From Corynebacterium durum (GTDB taxonomy: Bacteria; Actinomycetota; Actinomycetes; Mycobacteriales; Mycobacteriaceae), in assembly GCF_030408675.1 (NCBI RefSeq), contig NZ_CP047200.1:1488001-1552000 (forward strand): a stretch of 64,000 bases of DNA, in the 5' to 3' direction. How positions within the stretch are numbered: position 1 is the first letter of the stretch; every line of letters starts with the position of its first letter. This document shows positions 56,820 to 64,000 of the stretch, one piece after another. The notes beneath the pieces were generated by a model, which ran no database searches, was not told the DNA's origin, and was given only the letters and a program-made list of their open reading frames with translations. The translations under genes were made by a program, and so were the position numbers.

Positions 56820-59442
56820 TATCAATGCCCAATCGTTGGCGCTCAGCCTTGATTACCGCTGCCGCGAGTTGCTGTTCGCTCACATCCACAGCATCGGCAA
56901 CACCCGCAGATTCAGAAGGACGAGCGTAGTGCTCAAACAACTGCCGTTTTCCAGCGAGAAGTTCCAAGAGGCGTTCGTCCACCGTATCATCGCCGATCAA
57001 GCGGTGAACGTTGACTGCGGTGGTTTGTCCCATGCGGTGCGCCCGGGCGATCGCTTGGTCTTCAATCGTGGGTTTCAGCTGCGGTTCGGCAATAATCACC
57101 ACGCTGGCGCTTTGAATGTTCAGCCCCACCCCACCAGCAGTTATCTGGGCGAGTAGCGTACTGCCAGCCGGTGCCTTACCCAGGGCATCAACGTAGTCTT
57201 GCCGCTTGTTTGGAGGAGTCGCCCCCGTAATGACCCCTGCGACCAACTCAGGGTCGAGTGCACCGGCGATAGCATCAAGTACTGTGCGAAAGTAGGAGAA
57301 GATGATGGCGCGATGGTTGTTGTCGCGGGCATCGTCAAGTATTTCCTTGATGCGGGTGATTTTGGCTGGCTCACCCGGCGCGAGAAAGGCAGCACGGCGA
57401 ATGTCCATGAAGGAGCCTTGTTCCACGGCCGCGGTATACATGCGCTGGTCGGCGGGAGTGAGGGTGATCCAGTCGTCGTTGTTGATGCGCGCCGGGAGTT
57501 CGTCAAGGACATCTTCTTGATTCCTGCGCAAATAGGCTGGGGCGACGCGGCGTCGGAAATGTTCGGCGCTCATGGATTCCATTCCGCGTGTGATCAGTTC
57601 TGGCTGGACGTACCCCACCAAGGTGGCGAACTCGGACACGCGATTTTCCATTGGGGTACCGGTGAGCAGCAACGCATACTTGCATTGTGCGATCACTGAC
57701 GCTACTGCTTGGGCGCGTTTGGATCGCGGGTTTTTCACTGCATGTGCTTCGTCCACAATGACCACGTCAGAGTCGGAAAGGTCCAGCACTCGTGCACCAT
57801 CGAACGTGCATAGCAGTACTCCACCTGAATCAGCTGATGCCCAGGAGTTACGGTAGAACTCTTTACTAGGGCCGTGTGCGACGAAAACTTCCATAGTGCA
57901 GAAGGCGTTCAGTTCGCGTTTCCAGTTGACCATTACCGATGCCGGGCACACCACGACAATGCGTCGCAAACCGTTGGCGTACAGGTGCGCGGCAAAGGCG
58001 ATGGCTTGAATGGTTTTGCCCAACCCCATCTCATCGCCCAAGATGGTTTTTTGCTGCACCACGGCGAAGCGCGCGCCATAGGACTGATAGCCGCGGAGGA
58101 AAAGATTTTTGACGTGGGTTGTGTCCAGCTCCAACGAACGGATGCGCTGGAGAGTCGCGGCATCCTGACGCTCATCTATCCCCTCGGCCTCAATTCGCAG
58201 CAGTGACCCCAATAAGCTCTGGTAGTGGGCGGGACGCTGCAAATAGTCCTGCCACACATCGTCGCCAGGATCCACCGGATAGCGCGGCTGGAACAGGCTG
58301 GGGTTAGCGATCATCCAGGCCATGTCGTCGTGTGCTTGCGCATAGGCGGTAGGGTCGGTGTACGCCACAAGCCATGGTTCGGTGGCAAAGGAAGGCGGAA
58401 GCTGCGTACACAGCTCCACTAAGCGGTCGCGCCGATCACGTTCCACCTCACCCAGAACGTCGGCGCATTGTTCGTAACGCGCTAATATTCGCACCAACGC
58501 CACGGCCGGGGGTGTCGGTGCGTCGCCGATCAGTGGTGTGGAGGTGCTCATAGCCTCATTCAGCAAGGTCTGCGCTGCGGCTTTCATGCGTATTGCCGTT
58601 TGTTCCCCTACCCCATTTGCTGCGGTTAGCGCGGCTGCGGAGGCACGTAGCACGTCCGCAACGGTGGTCACACCAATGCTGTGTAGGTTGCCAAATCGCA
58701 GGCGATCTTTTGTCACCGTTTTCAATGAATCTACGGGCATCTGCGCCATGAGCTCGTGGGCACGCCCCTCGTTCAACGCACGAACATGAGTGTCGGCTGT
58801 ACGGCGTAGGTTAGGTTCAGAGTTAGGGTCATCGAGCAACGCACGAACCTGCGATTGCACCTGGAAGATCGCATATCCGTCGTAGGATTCCACCTGCGCA
58901 CCTGGCATGTTCAAGGCCTGACCAATGGCCCGTGGCCCAGGCCCAGACAGCGGGTCGGTGGGCTGCGCATCGGCTGTGGAGGCAATACCAAGAAGCATGC
59001 GAACATCCGCATACCGCACGGGGTCACTGACTCGCTGCGCAAGAGCATTGGCATCCGCTATCGCACGGTTCACATCTACCCCACCGAACAAACGCCGCAA
59101 AAAACTGGCGGTGGCATCGGCGGCGCTGGCCCGCAGTTGTGGAACGGCAGCTGTGTCATCCATAAACCACCGCAACGTGTCATACGCGCCGGGCCGACTA
59201 CTTAGTTCAGCGTGAGCATTAATGTGCTGCGGCCACCGCACCCGTGACGCTGGAAAAAACCGCTTATCGACGCCCTGCACATCCACGCCCTCCACGACAG
59301 CGTGCGCATCTAGTGTGCTCAGGAGGGAGTGTACGTGTTCCCGCAGCGCAATAAGCTCATCGGCGTGTCCGAGGACATCGTGGAGAGTGCGTTTATCCAC
59401 ATCCAGTTCCTTGCGTAGTGCCTCATCAAAACGGAGAGGCAA
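56812..59442 (-). CDS. SNF2-family DNA helicase/ATPase
   Basis: 876 residues. The N-terminal 430 residues have a helix-hairpin-helix-like region (LHSIGVTTVADVLRASAAAL ... GVGEQTAIRMKAA) and no recognised domain otherwise. The helicase part has DEMGLGKTIQAI (motif I), VVIVDEAHAVKN (II), LLTGTPMENR (III), and the C-terminal lobe with ITAGGVGLNIQSAS (V) and AIARAHRMGQT (VI). SNF2 proteins translocate on double-stranded DNA. TTG 59442 is the only start in frame nearby; there is no Shine-Dalgarno sequence, so a leaderless transcript is possible. A TetR gene diverges from the same gap. Confidence 0.9.
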   Translation of the reverse strand: MPLRFDEALRKELDVDKRTLHDVLGHADELIALREHVHSLLSTLDAHAVVEGVDVQGVDKRFFPASRVRWPQHINAHAELSSRPGAYDTLRWFMDDTAAVPQLRASAADATASFLRRLFGGVDVNRAIADANALAQRVSDPVRYADVRMLLGIASTADAQPTDPLSGPGPRAIGQALNMPGAQVESYDGYAIFQVQSQVRALLDDPNSEPNLRRTADTHVRALNEGRAHELMAQMPVDSLKTVTKDRLRFGNLHSIGVTTVADVLRASAAALTAANGVGEQTAIRMKAAAQTLLNEAMSTSTPLIGDAPTPPAVALVRILARYEQCADVLGEVERDRRDRLVELCTQLPPSFATEPWLVAYTDPTAYAQAHDDMAWMIANPSLFQPRYPVDPGDDVWQDYLQRPAHYQSLLGSLLRIEAEGIDERQDAATLQRIRSLELDTTHVKNLFLRGYQSYGARFAVVQQKTILGDEMGLGKTIQAIAFAAHLYANGLRRIVVVCPASVMVNWKRELNAFCTMEVFVAHGPSKEFYRNSWASADSGGVLLCTFDGARVLDLSDSDVVIVDEAHAVKNPRSKRAQAVASVIAQCKYALLLTGTPMENRVSEFATLVGYVQPELITRGMESMSAEHFRRRVAPAYLRRNQEDVLDELPARINNDDWITLTPADQRMYTAAVEQGSFMDIRRAAFLAPGEPAKITRIKEILDDARDNNHRAIIFSYFRTVLDAIAGALDPELVAGVITGATPPNKRQDYVDALGKAPAGSTLLAQITAGGVGLNIQSASVVIIAEPQLKPTIEDQAIARAHRMGQTTAVNVHRLIGDDTVDERLLELLAGKRQLFEHYARPSESAGVADAVDVSEQQLAAAVIKAERQRLGIDNE

Positions 59443-59497
59443 CTATTAGTTATGATGGTGAAAACCCGCCCCACCTGTTCAGGAGTTGATCAGTCTC

Positions 59498-60082
59498 GTG
59501 CGTTCAGATGCCCTCGCCCGCCGCATTCGTATCATTGAGGCCGCGTGTGAGATCTTCCGCACCAGCACTGACATTGTTCCACTAGAGACCATCGCAGACA
59601 AAGCTGGCGTGGGCATTGCTACCCTCTACCGCAATTTTCCTGATCGTACCGCTCTGATTCACGCCTGCGCGGCCTACATGTTCGACAAAGTGATTGAGCT
59701 ACAGCAATCGGTGTTGGAACGATTCGATTCCAACCCCGAGGCCGAGTGGTTTCGTTATGTGAAAACCCTGGTGGACTTGGGAATCGCACCGCTGGTGTCC
59801 GCGCTGGCACCGGATGATTTTCAGGACATTCCGGCAGAAATCACGCGCATCCGCGCGGTGGCATCTGGCCACGGCAGCCAGATCATGGCGAAGGCCCAAG
59901 AGCACGGACTTGTGGTGGAAGGAATTCGCCATGAGACCTTCATCATCGGCCTCATTACAGTTGCGCGTGCCCCGGCCCCTGGGGTCTCAGCAATTGATCC
60001 AGATATTGTGCACCGACTGGTTAGTCTGTATCTTTCGGGTTTGCATTATGGCCCGCTTGCCAACTGGAATGCCGCGTCATAA
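59498..60082 (+). CDS. TetR-family transcriptional regulator
   Basis: 194 residues. Helix-turn-helix PLETIADKAGVGIATLYRNFP, then RTALIHACAAYMF. The remaining part is an all-helical effector domain. GTG 59498 is preferred; TTG 59486 directly abuts AGGAG. It diverges from the SNF2-fhuF pair and converges with hisS, so it may regulate the SNF2-fhuF unit, but the operator was not identified. Confidence 0.88.
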   Translation: MRSDALARRIRIIEAACEIFRTSTDIVPLETIADKAGVGIATLYRNFPDRTALIHACAAYMFDKVIELQQSVLERFDSNPEAEWFRYVKTLVDLGIAPLVSALAPDDFQDIPAEITRIRAVASGHGSQIMAKAQEHGLVVEGIRHETFIIGLITVARAPAPGVSAIDPDIVHRLVSLYLSGLHYGPLANWNAAS

Positions 60083-60098
60083 ACGGCGGTTTGAGCAG

Positions 60099-61376
60099 CT
60101 AGCCCAACTCTTCCACAAGATACGGCACCACAGCGGCAAGATCCATATCAGTCTGTGTCTGCGCAGCAAGATCTTTCACTGCGATAGTGCCGTTTTCCAA
60201 TTCGCGGTCACCCAGGATCAGTGCAAAACGCGCGTGGGCACGGTCGGCACCTTTCATGGCACCTTTGAGTCCACGGTCACCATAGGACATGTCACTGCTT
60301 ACACCGTTGCTGCGCAGTTGGTTAATCAAAACGGCCATGGCGCGTTTCGCAGCCGAACCCATGGGCACTCCAAACACATCAACGCGCCGAGTGTCGACAG
60401 TCTCGGCCTGCTCAGCCTGGAGTGCCAAGAGTGTGCGGTCAATGCCCAACCCGAAGCCGATGCCAGAGAGTTCTTGGCCGCCGAGCTGAGCCATCAGGCC
60501 GTCGTAACGTCCACCGCCGCCGATACCGGACTGCGCACCCAGCCCATCGTGCACAAACTCGAAGCAAGTCTTGGTGTAATAGTCCAAGCCACGCACCATG
60601 CGGGGGTTGATCACGTAAGCCACGCCCATGTCGTCAAGTAGACCCGTGACGGTCTCGAAGTGCTCCCGGGTTTCCGGTGAAAGGTGATCCAGCATCAGCG
60701 GCGCGTCGGCGGTCATGTCCTGCACCTCAGGGCGCTTATCGTCCAACACACGCAGTGGGTTGATTTCCGCGCGGCGTCGGGTTTCCTCGTCCAGCGGCAG
60801 GGCAAACAGAAACTCCTGAAGCTTCTGTCGGTAGGCGGGTCTGCAGGTGCTGTCGCCCAGGCTGGTAATTTCCAGACGGTACCCGGTCAAGCCCACTGAC
60901 TTGTAGCAGCGGTCCGCAAGTGCTACTACCTCGGCATCCAGGGCAGGATCATCCACGCCGATGGACTCCACACCCATCTGTTGCAGCTGACGGTAGCGGC
61001 CCGCCTGTGGTCGTTCGTAGCGGAAGCATGGGCCTGCGTACATTAGCTTCGTGGGAAGCTGACCACGATCCAGGCCATGCTCAATCACTGCGCGCATCAC
61101 ACCGGCGGTACCTTCAGGCCGGAGCGTCACGGACCGTTCACCGCGATCCTGGAACGTGTACATTTCTTTACTCACCACGTCGGTCGACTCACCGACTCCG
61201 CGGGCGAAAAGCGCAGTTTCCTCGAAGATTGGCAACTCAATGTATTCGTACCCGGCCACATGAGCCTGATGCAGGAATCCATTCCGTACACGCAGAAACT
61301 CGGTGGACGCAGGTGGCACATAGTCCGGCACGCCTTTGGGTGCGGAAAAGCGTTGAATCTTCTTGGAATTACTCAC
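60099..61376 (-). CDS. hisS: Histidyl-tRNA synthetase
   Basis: 425 residues. Class II motif 2 [17 protein letters not shown], HisA motif [13 protein letters not shown] and GGGGRYDGL, and the anticodon domain at the C-terminus. ATG 61376 with AGGA-like site. It follows the MBL-fold gene by six bases; both form an operon. Confidence 0.98.
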   Translation of the reverse strand: MSNSKKIQRFSAPKGVPDYVPPASTEFLRVRNGFLHQAHVAGYEYIELPIFEETALFARGVGESTDVVSKEMYTFQDRGERSVTLRPEGTAGVMRAVIEHGLDRGQLPTKLMYAGPCFRYERPQAGRYRQLQQMGVESIGVDDPALDAEVVALADRCYKSVGLTGYRLEITSLGDSTCRPAYRQKLQEFLFALPLDEETRRRAEINPLRVLDDKRPEVQDMTADAPLMLDHLSPETREHFETVTGLLDDMGVAYVINPRMVRGLDYYTKTCFEFVHDGLGAQSGIGGGGRYDGLMAQLGGQELSGIGFGLGIDRTLLALQAEQAETVDTRRVDVFGVPMGSAAKRAMAVLINQLRSNGVSSDMSYGDRGLKGAMKGADRAHARFALILGDRELENGTIAVKDLAAQTQTDMDLAAVVPYLVEELG

Positions 61377-61382
61377 GGCTAC

Positions 61383-62039
61383 TCAGTATAGCTGCCGCAG
61401 GAACGGGTTATTCATCCTCTCAGCACGCATTGTTGTGGCCGGACCATGGCCGGGAAGCACATGCAGATGGTCCGCCAAAGACAAGACTGGCCCCTTGAGT
61501 GTGGCCTCCATATCCTCTGGACTGGAATGCGGGAGATCCGTCCGACCAATAGAACCTTGGAATAGCACATCACCGCTGAACACCACATCGTCCCCCACCA
61601 GCAGCACCGATCCTGGTGAATGCCCCGGCGCGTGCACCACCCGAAACTCATGCCCCGCGAAGTCAAGGACCTGTCCTTCTTCTAGTGGCAGTGAGTTCGG
61701 GTAGGGCGTCATGTTCACGACGTCGAAAAGCAGCGATGTTTGAGACGACACAGCAATCGACGGATCCTCCAGCATGGGTGCATCCAGGGCATGAATATAG
61801 ATATCAATGCCCCATCGTTTGGCCAGCTGCGCTGCGTCGCGAGTATGGTCCACATGCCCATGTGTCAGCACAATCTTGTCCACGGTCAGCCCCTGATCGG
61901 CCACGAGCTGCACAAGTTTGTCATGAGCGTGCATACCTGGATCGATGACCACGCAATGCCGCTCCCCTTCCGGTCCGTCACCGACCCACACGTAGCAGTT
62001 TGTCTTGAACGGGCCGGCAGCAAAACCATGTATCTCCAT
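61383..62039 (-). CDS. Metallo-beta-lactamase fold hydrolase (glyoxalase II-like)
   Basis: 218 residues. The zinc motif THGHVDHTRDA (HxHxDH), HAPGHSPGSVLLV and SGDVLFQGSIGRTDLP are intact. Relatives hydrolyse glutathione or mycothiol thioesters; the substrate here is unknown. It sits directly upstream of hisS, the normal actinobacterial arrangement. Confidence 0.93.
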   Translation of the reverse strand: MEIHGFAAGPFKTNCYVWVGDGPEGERHCVVIDPGMHAHDKLVQLVADQGLTVDKIVLTHGHVDHTRDAAQLAKRWGIDIYIHALDAPMLEDPSIAVSSQTSLLFDVVNMTPYPNSLPLEEGQVLDFAGHEFRVVHAPGHSPGSVLLVGDDVVFSGDVLFQGSIGRTDLPHSSPEDMEATLKGPVLSLADHLHVLPGHGPATTMRAERMNNPFLRQLY

Positions 62040-62156
62040 ACCAACAAAGCCTAATCGGTTAGTTCCTTAAATCCCGCAACCGCTAGGATGGGACACCGTA
62101 TAGAAGAAGCATCCTGATGCTTTTCATGCTTTCCGTCCCCGTCTAGGAAGAAAACA

Positions 62157-63029
62157 GTGGCTAAGAATACATCGACTAGGAACAAAGAACGCCGCGAAGA
62201 GGCACTTCGCGACTTGGACCGTGAGCTACGTGTCCGTGACCGCGCCGAAAAGTCCAAGCCGCTCGGCGTAGCCGCCGCCTCTGTCCTCGTCATCGTCGCC
62301 ATCGTTGGTGGCATCTGGTGGGCTGCCAACCAAAACGGGGACGACAAAAACACCGACCAGCAGGCACAGAACAGCACCAGCGCCACCCCGGACCCGGCTG
62401 CCAACACTCAGCCCTTAGCGACGGCGCGAACCAACCCGCTGCCCGAGACCGTCAATTGCACCTACACTCCCGAAGGTCAAGCAGCGCGGGAGGTGTCCGT
62501 GCCACCTGCCGAGAACATTCCCGCCACCGGCACAGTCACCGTCACGCTCAATACCAATGCGGGTCCCATTGGCATGACTCTAGATCGTGCGGTATCTCCC
62601 TGCACGGTCAATGCGGTTCAGCACCTGGCAGCCAACAATTTCTACAACGACACGATCTGCCACCGCATGACCAGCGAAGGCATTCACGTGCTGCAGTGTG
62701 GTGACCCCAGCGGTTCCGGCTCCGGCGGACCTGGGTTCAAGTTCCCTAACGAGTACCCCACTGACGAGGCCGGTGGCAACGCGACCCAGCCCGTCAACTA
62801 CAAGCGCGGTACCATCGCTATGGCTAACTCCGGCCCAGACACTAACGGTTCGCAGTTCTTCCTGAACTACGGCGACTCCCCGCTGGCTCCTCAATACACC
62901 TACTTTGGGCAGATCAACGAAGCCGGGCTGGCCACCTTGGACAGCATCGCGGGCAAAGGCATCAAAGACGGCGCGGGCGATGGCGCCCCCGCCGAGGAAG
63001 TCAAGATCGAGAGCGCTACCGTCTCTTAA
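62157..63029 (+). CDS. Membrane-anchored cyclophilin-type peptidyl-prolyl isomerase
   Basis: 290 residues. A basic N-terminus, one membrane helix (about 37-60) and a Ser/Thr/Pro-rich linker lead to the cyclophilin domain: GPIGMTLDRAVSPCTVNA, FYNDTICHRMTS, GDPSGSGSGGPGFKFPNE and GTIAMANSGPDTNGSQFFLNYG. The catalytic arginine position reads H in ICHRM, with R next to it as in the family. It folds exported proteins. GTG 62157 follows AGGAAG. Conserved beside hisS/relA. Confidence 0.95.
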   Translation: MAKNTSTRNKERREEALRDLDRELRVRDRAEKSKPLGVAAASVLVIVAIVGGIWWAANQNGDDKNTDQQAQNSTSATPDPAANTQPLATARTNPLPETVNCTYTPEGQAAREVSVPPAENIPATGTVTVTLNTNAGPIGMTLDRAVSPCTVNAVQHLAANNFYNDTICHRMTSEGIHVLQCGDPSGSGSGGPGFKFPNEYPTDEAGGNATQPVNYKRGTIAMANSGPDTNGSQFFLNYGDSPLAPQYTYFGQINEAGLATLDSIAGKGIKDGAGDGAPAEEVKIESATVS

Positions 63030-63052
63030 ACTCCTCACAGACTCCCCCACTT

Positions 63053-63100
63053 CAGAACCCTCATCCGTGGCGAAAACCCCGCACACAGATGGGGGTTCTG
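63053..63100. repeat. 13-bp inverted repeat after the cyclophilin gene
   Basis: CAGAACCCTCATC (63053-63065) pairs with GATGGGGGTTCTG (63088-63100) with one wobble. A plausible terminator; only an AT-rich tail, not a T run, follows. Confidence 0.5.
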
Positions 63101-63301
63101 TCGGCAATATTAAAAAATTTTAAGATAGAGTCTATGAAGCAGGTTTATGCAACATCGCTGTTCAGAAACGTTTTTGCTGTATTTTTGTGGTGGAACCTGA
63201 TTTTTTGACCCCTCAACCAGGTTGCATTTTCTGATTTTGCCGTTACGCTATAAACGGAATTACAAATTTTCCTTACTCTCTCTGAAAAGGAACGGCACTC
63301 C

Positions 63302-63745
63302 ATGAAGCTGATCTCCCGTAAAGCCGCTATCGCTGCTATCACCGCAGCAGCAGTCACCGCCGGGACTATGACTGCTCCGGCAATGGCTGACAAAAAACCT
63401 GCTAATCCTCCTGCTAGCACCAGCCAGAGCGCTGCCCCCTCTTCCAGCAAAGCTCAAGGCTCTTCCAATGCAGTAGTTGGATCCTCCGAGCTTTTCTCCG
63501 GTTCCTCTGAGACCTCCGGCCTGTCCAGCTCCCGTGAGATCGACAAGGAGATCAAGGACCTGGATCCGAATGACAAGGATTACCAGTCCAAGAAAGAAGC
63601 TTTGGAGAAGAAAAAGAAGGACAGCCGTAAGGACACCATCGATAACCTCAAGGACATCCTGACGGTCCTGACCACTGTCGGTTCTCTGCTCGGTGCCCTG
63701 TACACCATCGGCAACAACCTTGATCGTTTGAACCGCAACCGCTAA
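63302..63745 (+). CDS. Secreted small protein of unknown function
   Basis: 147 residues. Signal peptide MKLISRKAAIAAITAAAVTA... ending PAMA (cleaved after Ala29), then a Ser/Pro/Ala-rich stretch (30-78), a Lys/Asp/Glu-rich coil (79-112) and a hydrophobic C-terminal helix (DILTVLTTVGSLLGALYTIG, 118-137) with a short basic end. No cysteine. The layout (signal, hydrophilic region, hydrophobic tail) is loosely like that of the exported protein at 14624, but I see no shared sequence. ATG 63302 with GAAAAGGAAC upstream; a -10-like TATAAA lies near 63250. Confidence 0.75.
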   Translation: MKLISRKAAIAAITAAAVTAGTMTAPAMADKKPANPPASTSQSAAPSSSKAQGSSNAVVGSSELFSGSSETSGLSSSREIDKEIKDLDPNDKDYQSKKEALEKKKKDSRKDTIDNLKDILTVLTTVGSLLGALYTIGNNLDRLNRNR

Positions 63746-63766
63746 ATTTTATAGGCGTTGACGCCC

Positions 63767-63802
63767 ACCGGCTGCTGTCCTTGATGGATGCAGCCGGTTT
63801 TT
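63767..63802. terminator. Rho-independent terminator
   Basis: ACCGGCTGC (63767-63775) and GCAGCCGGT (63790-63798) form a nine-base stem followed by T residues on the plus strand, 22 bases after the secreted protein gene. Confidence 0.85.
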
Positions 63803-63856
63803 GCTGTTTGTGCGTGACGACGCCCGGGCACCACCACTCCACGCACCTTACGTCAC

Positions 63857-64000
63857 CTACCCCCCAGAGGTGAGGCGGTACACGTCAAACACTCCCTCAA
63901 TGTTGCGTAGCTGCGTCATCAGCGCGCCAAGCTGTTTGGTGTCTGACACCTCGAAGGTGAACTTGCAGACGGCCACATGGTCTTCAGAGGAATGGGAATT
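63857..64000 (-). CDS. rel: RelA/SpoT homologue, C-terminal ACT domain (gene runs off the window)
   Basis: The 47 last codons read [40 protein letters not shown], the ACT regulatory domain at the end of actinobacterial (p)ppGpp synthetase/hydrolase. The stop is TAG 63857-63859. Its place beside the cyclophilin and hisS genes is the normal actinobacterial order. Confidence 0.93.
   Translation of the reverse strand, partial: NSHSSEDHVAVCKFTFEVSDTKQLGALMTQLRNIEGVFDVYRLTSGG

Overview
The window comes from an actinomycete that is almost certainly Corynebacterium or a close relative. The evidence is the mIHF gene between pyrF and gmk, a PriA without ATPase motifs, a SecA2, the pyrR-B-C-carA-carB-pyrF / gmk-rpoZ-coaBC-metK-priA block, the nusB-efp-pepQ-aroQ-aroB-aroK-aroC block, TANNNT-type -10 promoters and moderate GC content. 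The species cannot be fixed from the sequence alone.

Layout. 1-1332: 5' two thirds of secA2 (minus strand), followed by tRNA-Pro(GGG). 1640-15870: an accessory region of mixed base composition. It holds an alpha/beta hydrolase, a membrane-anchored phosphodiesterase, a SUKH immunity-type gene with an internal amber codon next to a possible decayed partner, a TetR/DUF418 divergent pair with twin operators, a GNAT, a giant protein of about 1480 residues, a flavodoxin-fold quinone reductase, a truncated intradiol dioxygenase, a two-gene unit that looks like a Sec-exported bacteriocin with a small membrane partner, and a decayed gene. 15870-30332: one long minus-strand core block running pyrR, pyrB, pyrC, carA, carB, pyrF, mihF, gmk, rpoZ, coaBC, metK, priA. 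It covers de novo pyrimidine synthesis, GMP kinase, the RNA polymerase omega subunit, CoA and SAM synthesis and replication restart, and is headed by a probable PyrR-binding hairpin over the pyrR Shine-Dalgarno sequence.

30430-38580: a second accessory segment with an ABC-F protein, AT-rich orphan genes and remnants, a tandem pair of SRPBCC-SDR fusion genes and a YbjN pair. 38595-53002: a second core minus-strand block (nusB, efp, pepQ, aroQ, aroB, aroK, aroC, a short A24 prepilin peptidase, aroE, mltG, ruvX, alaS, rarA, an APH-fold kinase). It contains most of the shikimate pathway plus cell-wall, recombination and tRNA-charging functions. 53276-64000: aspS, a zinc metallopeptidase, a SNF2 helicase overlapped by a FhuF-like ferric reductase, a TetR regulator, hisS, an MBL-fold hydrolase, a membrane-anchored cyclophilin, a small secreted protein and the 3' end of the RelA/Rsh gene.

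The most interesting material is in the accessory regions: the Cys-bounded glycine-zipper exported protein with its small membrane neighbour (14435-15283), the immunity/toxin-like debris around 4095-4916, the divergent TetR/DUF418 regulatory node, the giant orphan protein, the duplicated SRPBCC-SDR genes followed by a YbjN gene with a possible ATT start, and several decayed genes that only appear when frames are read across stops.
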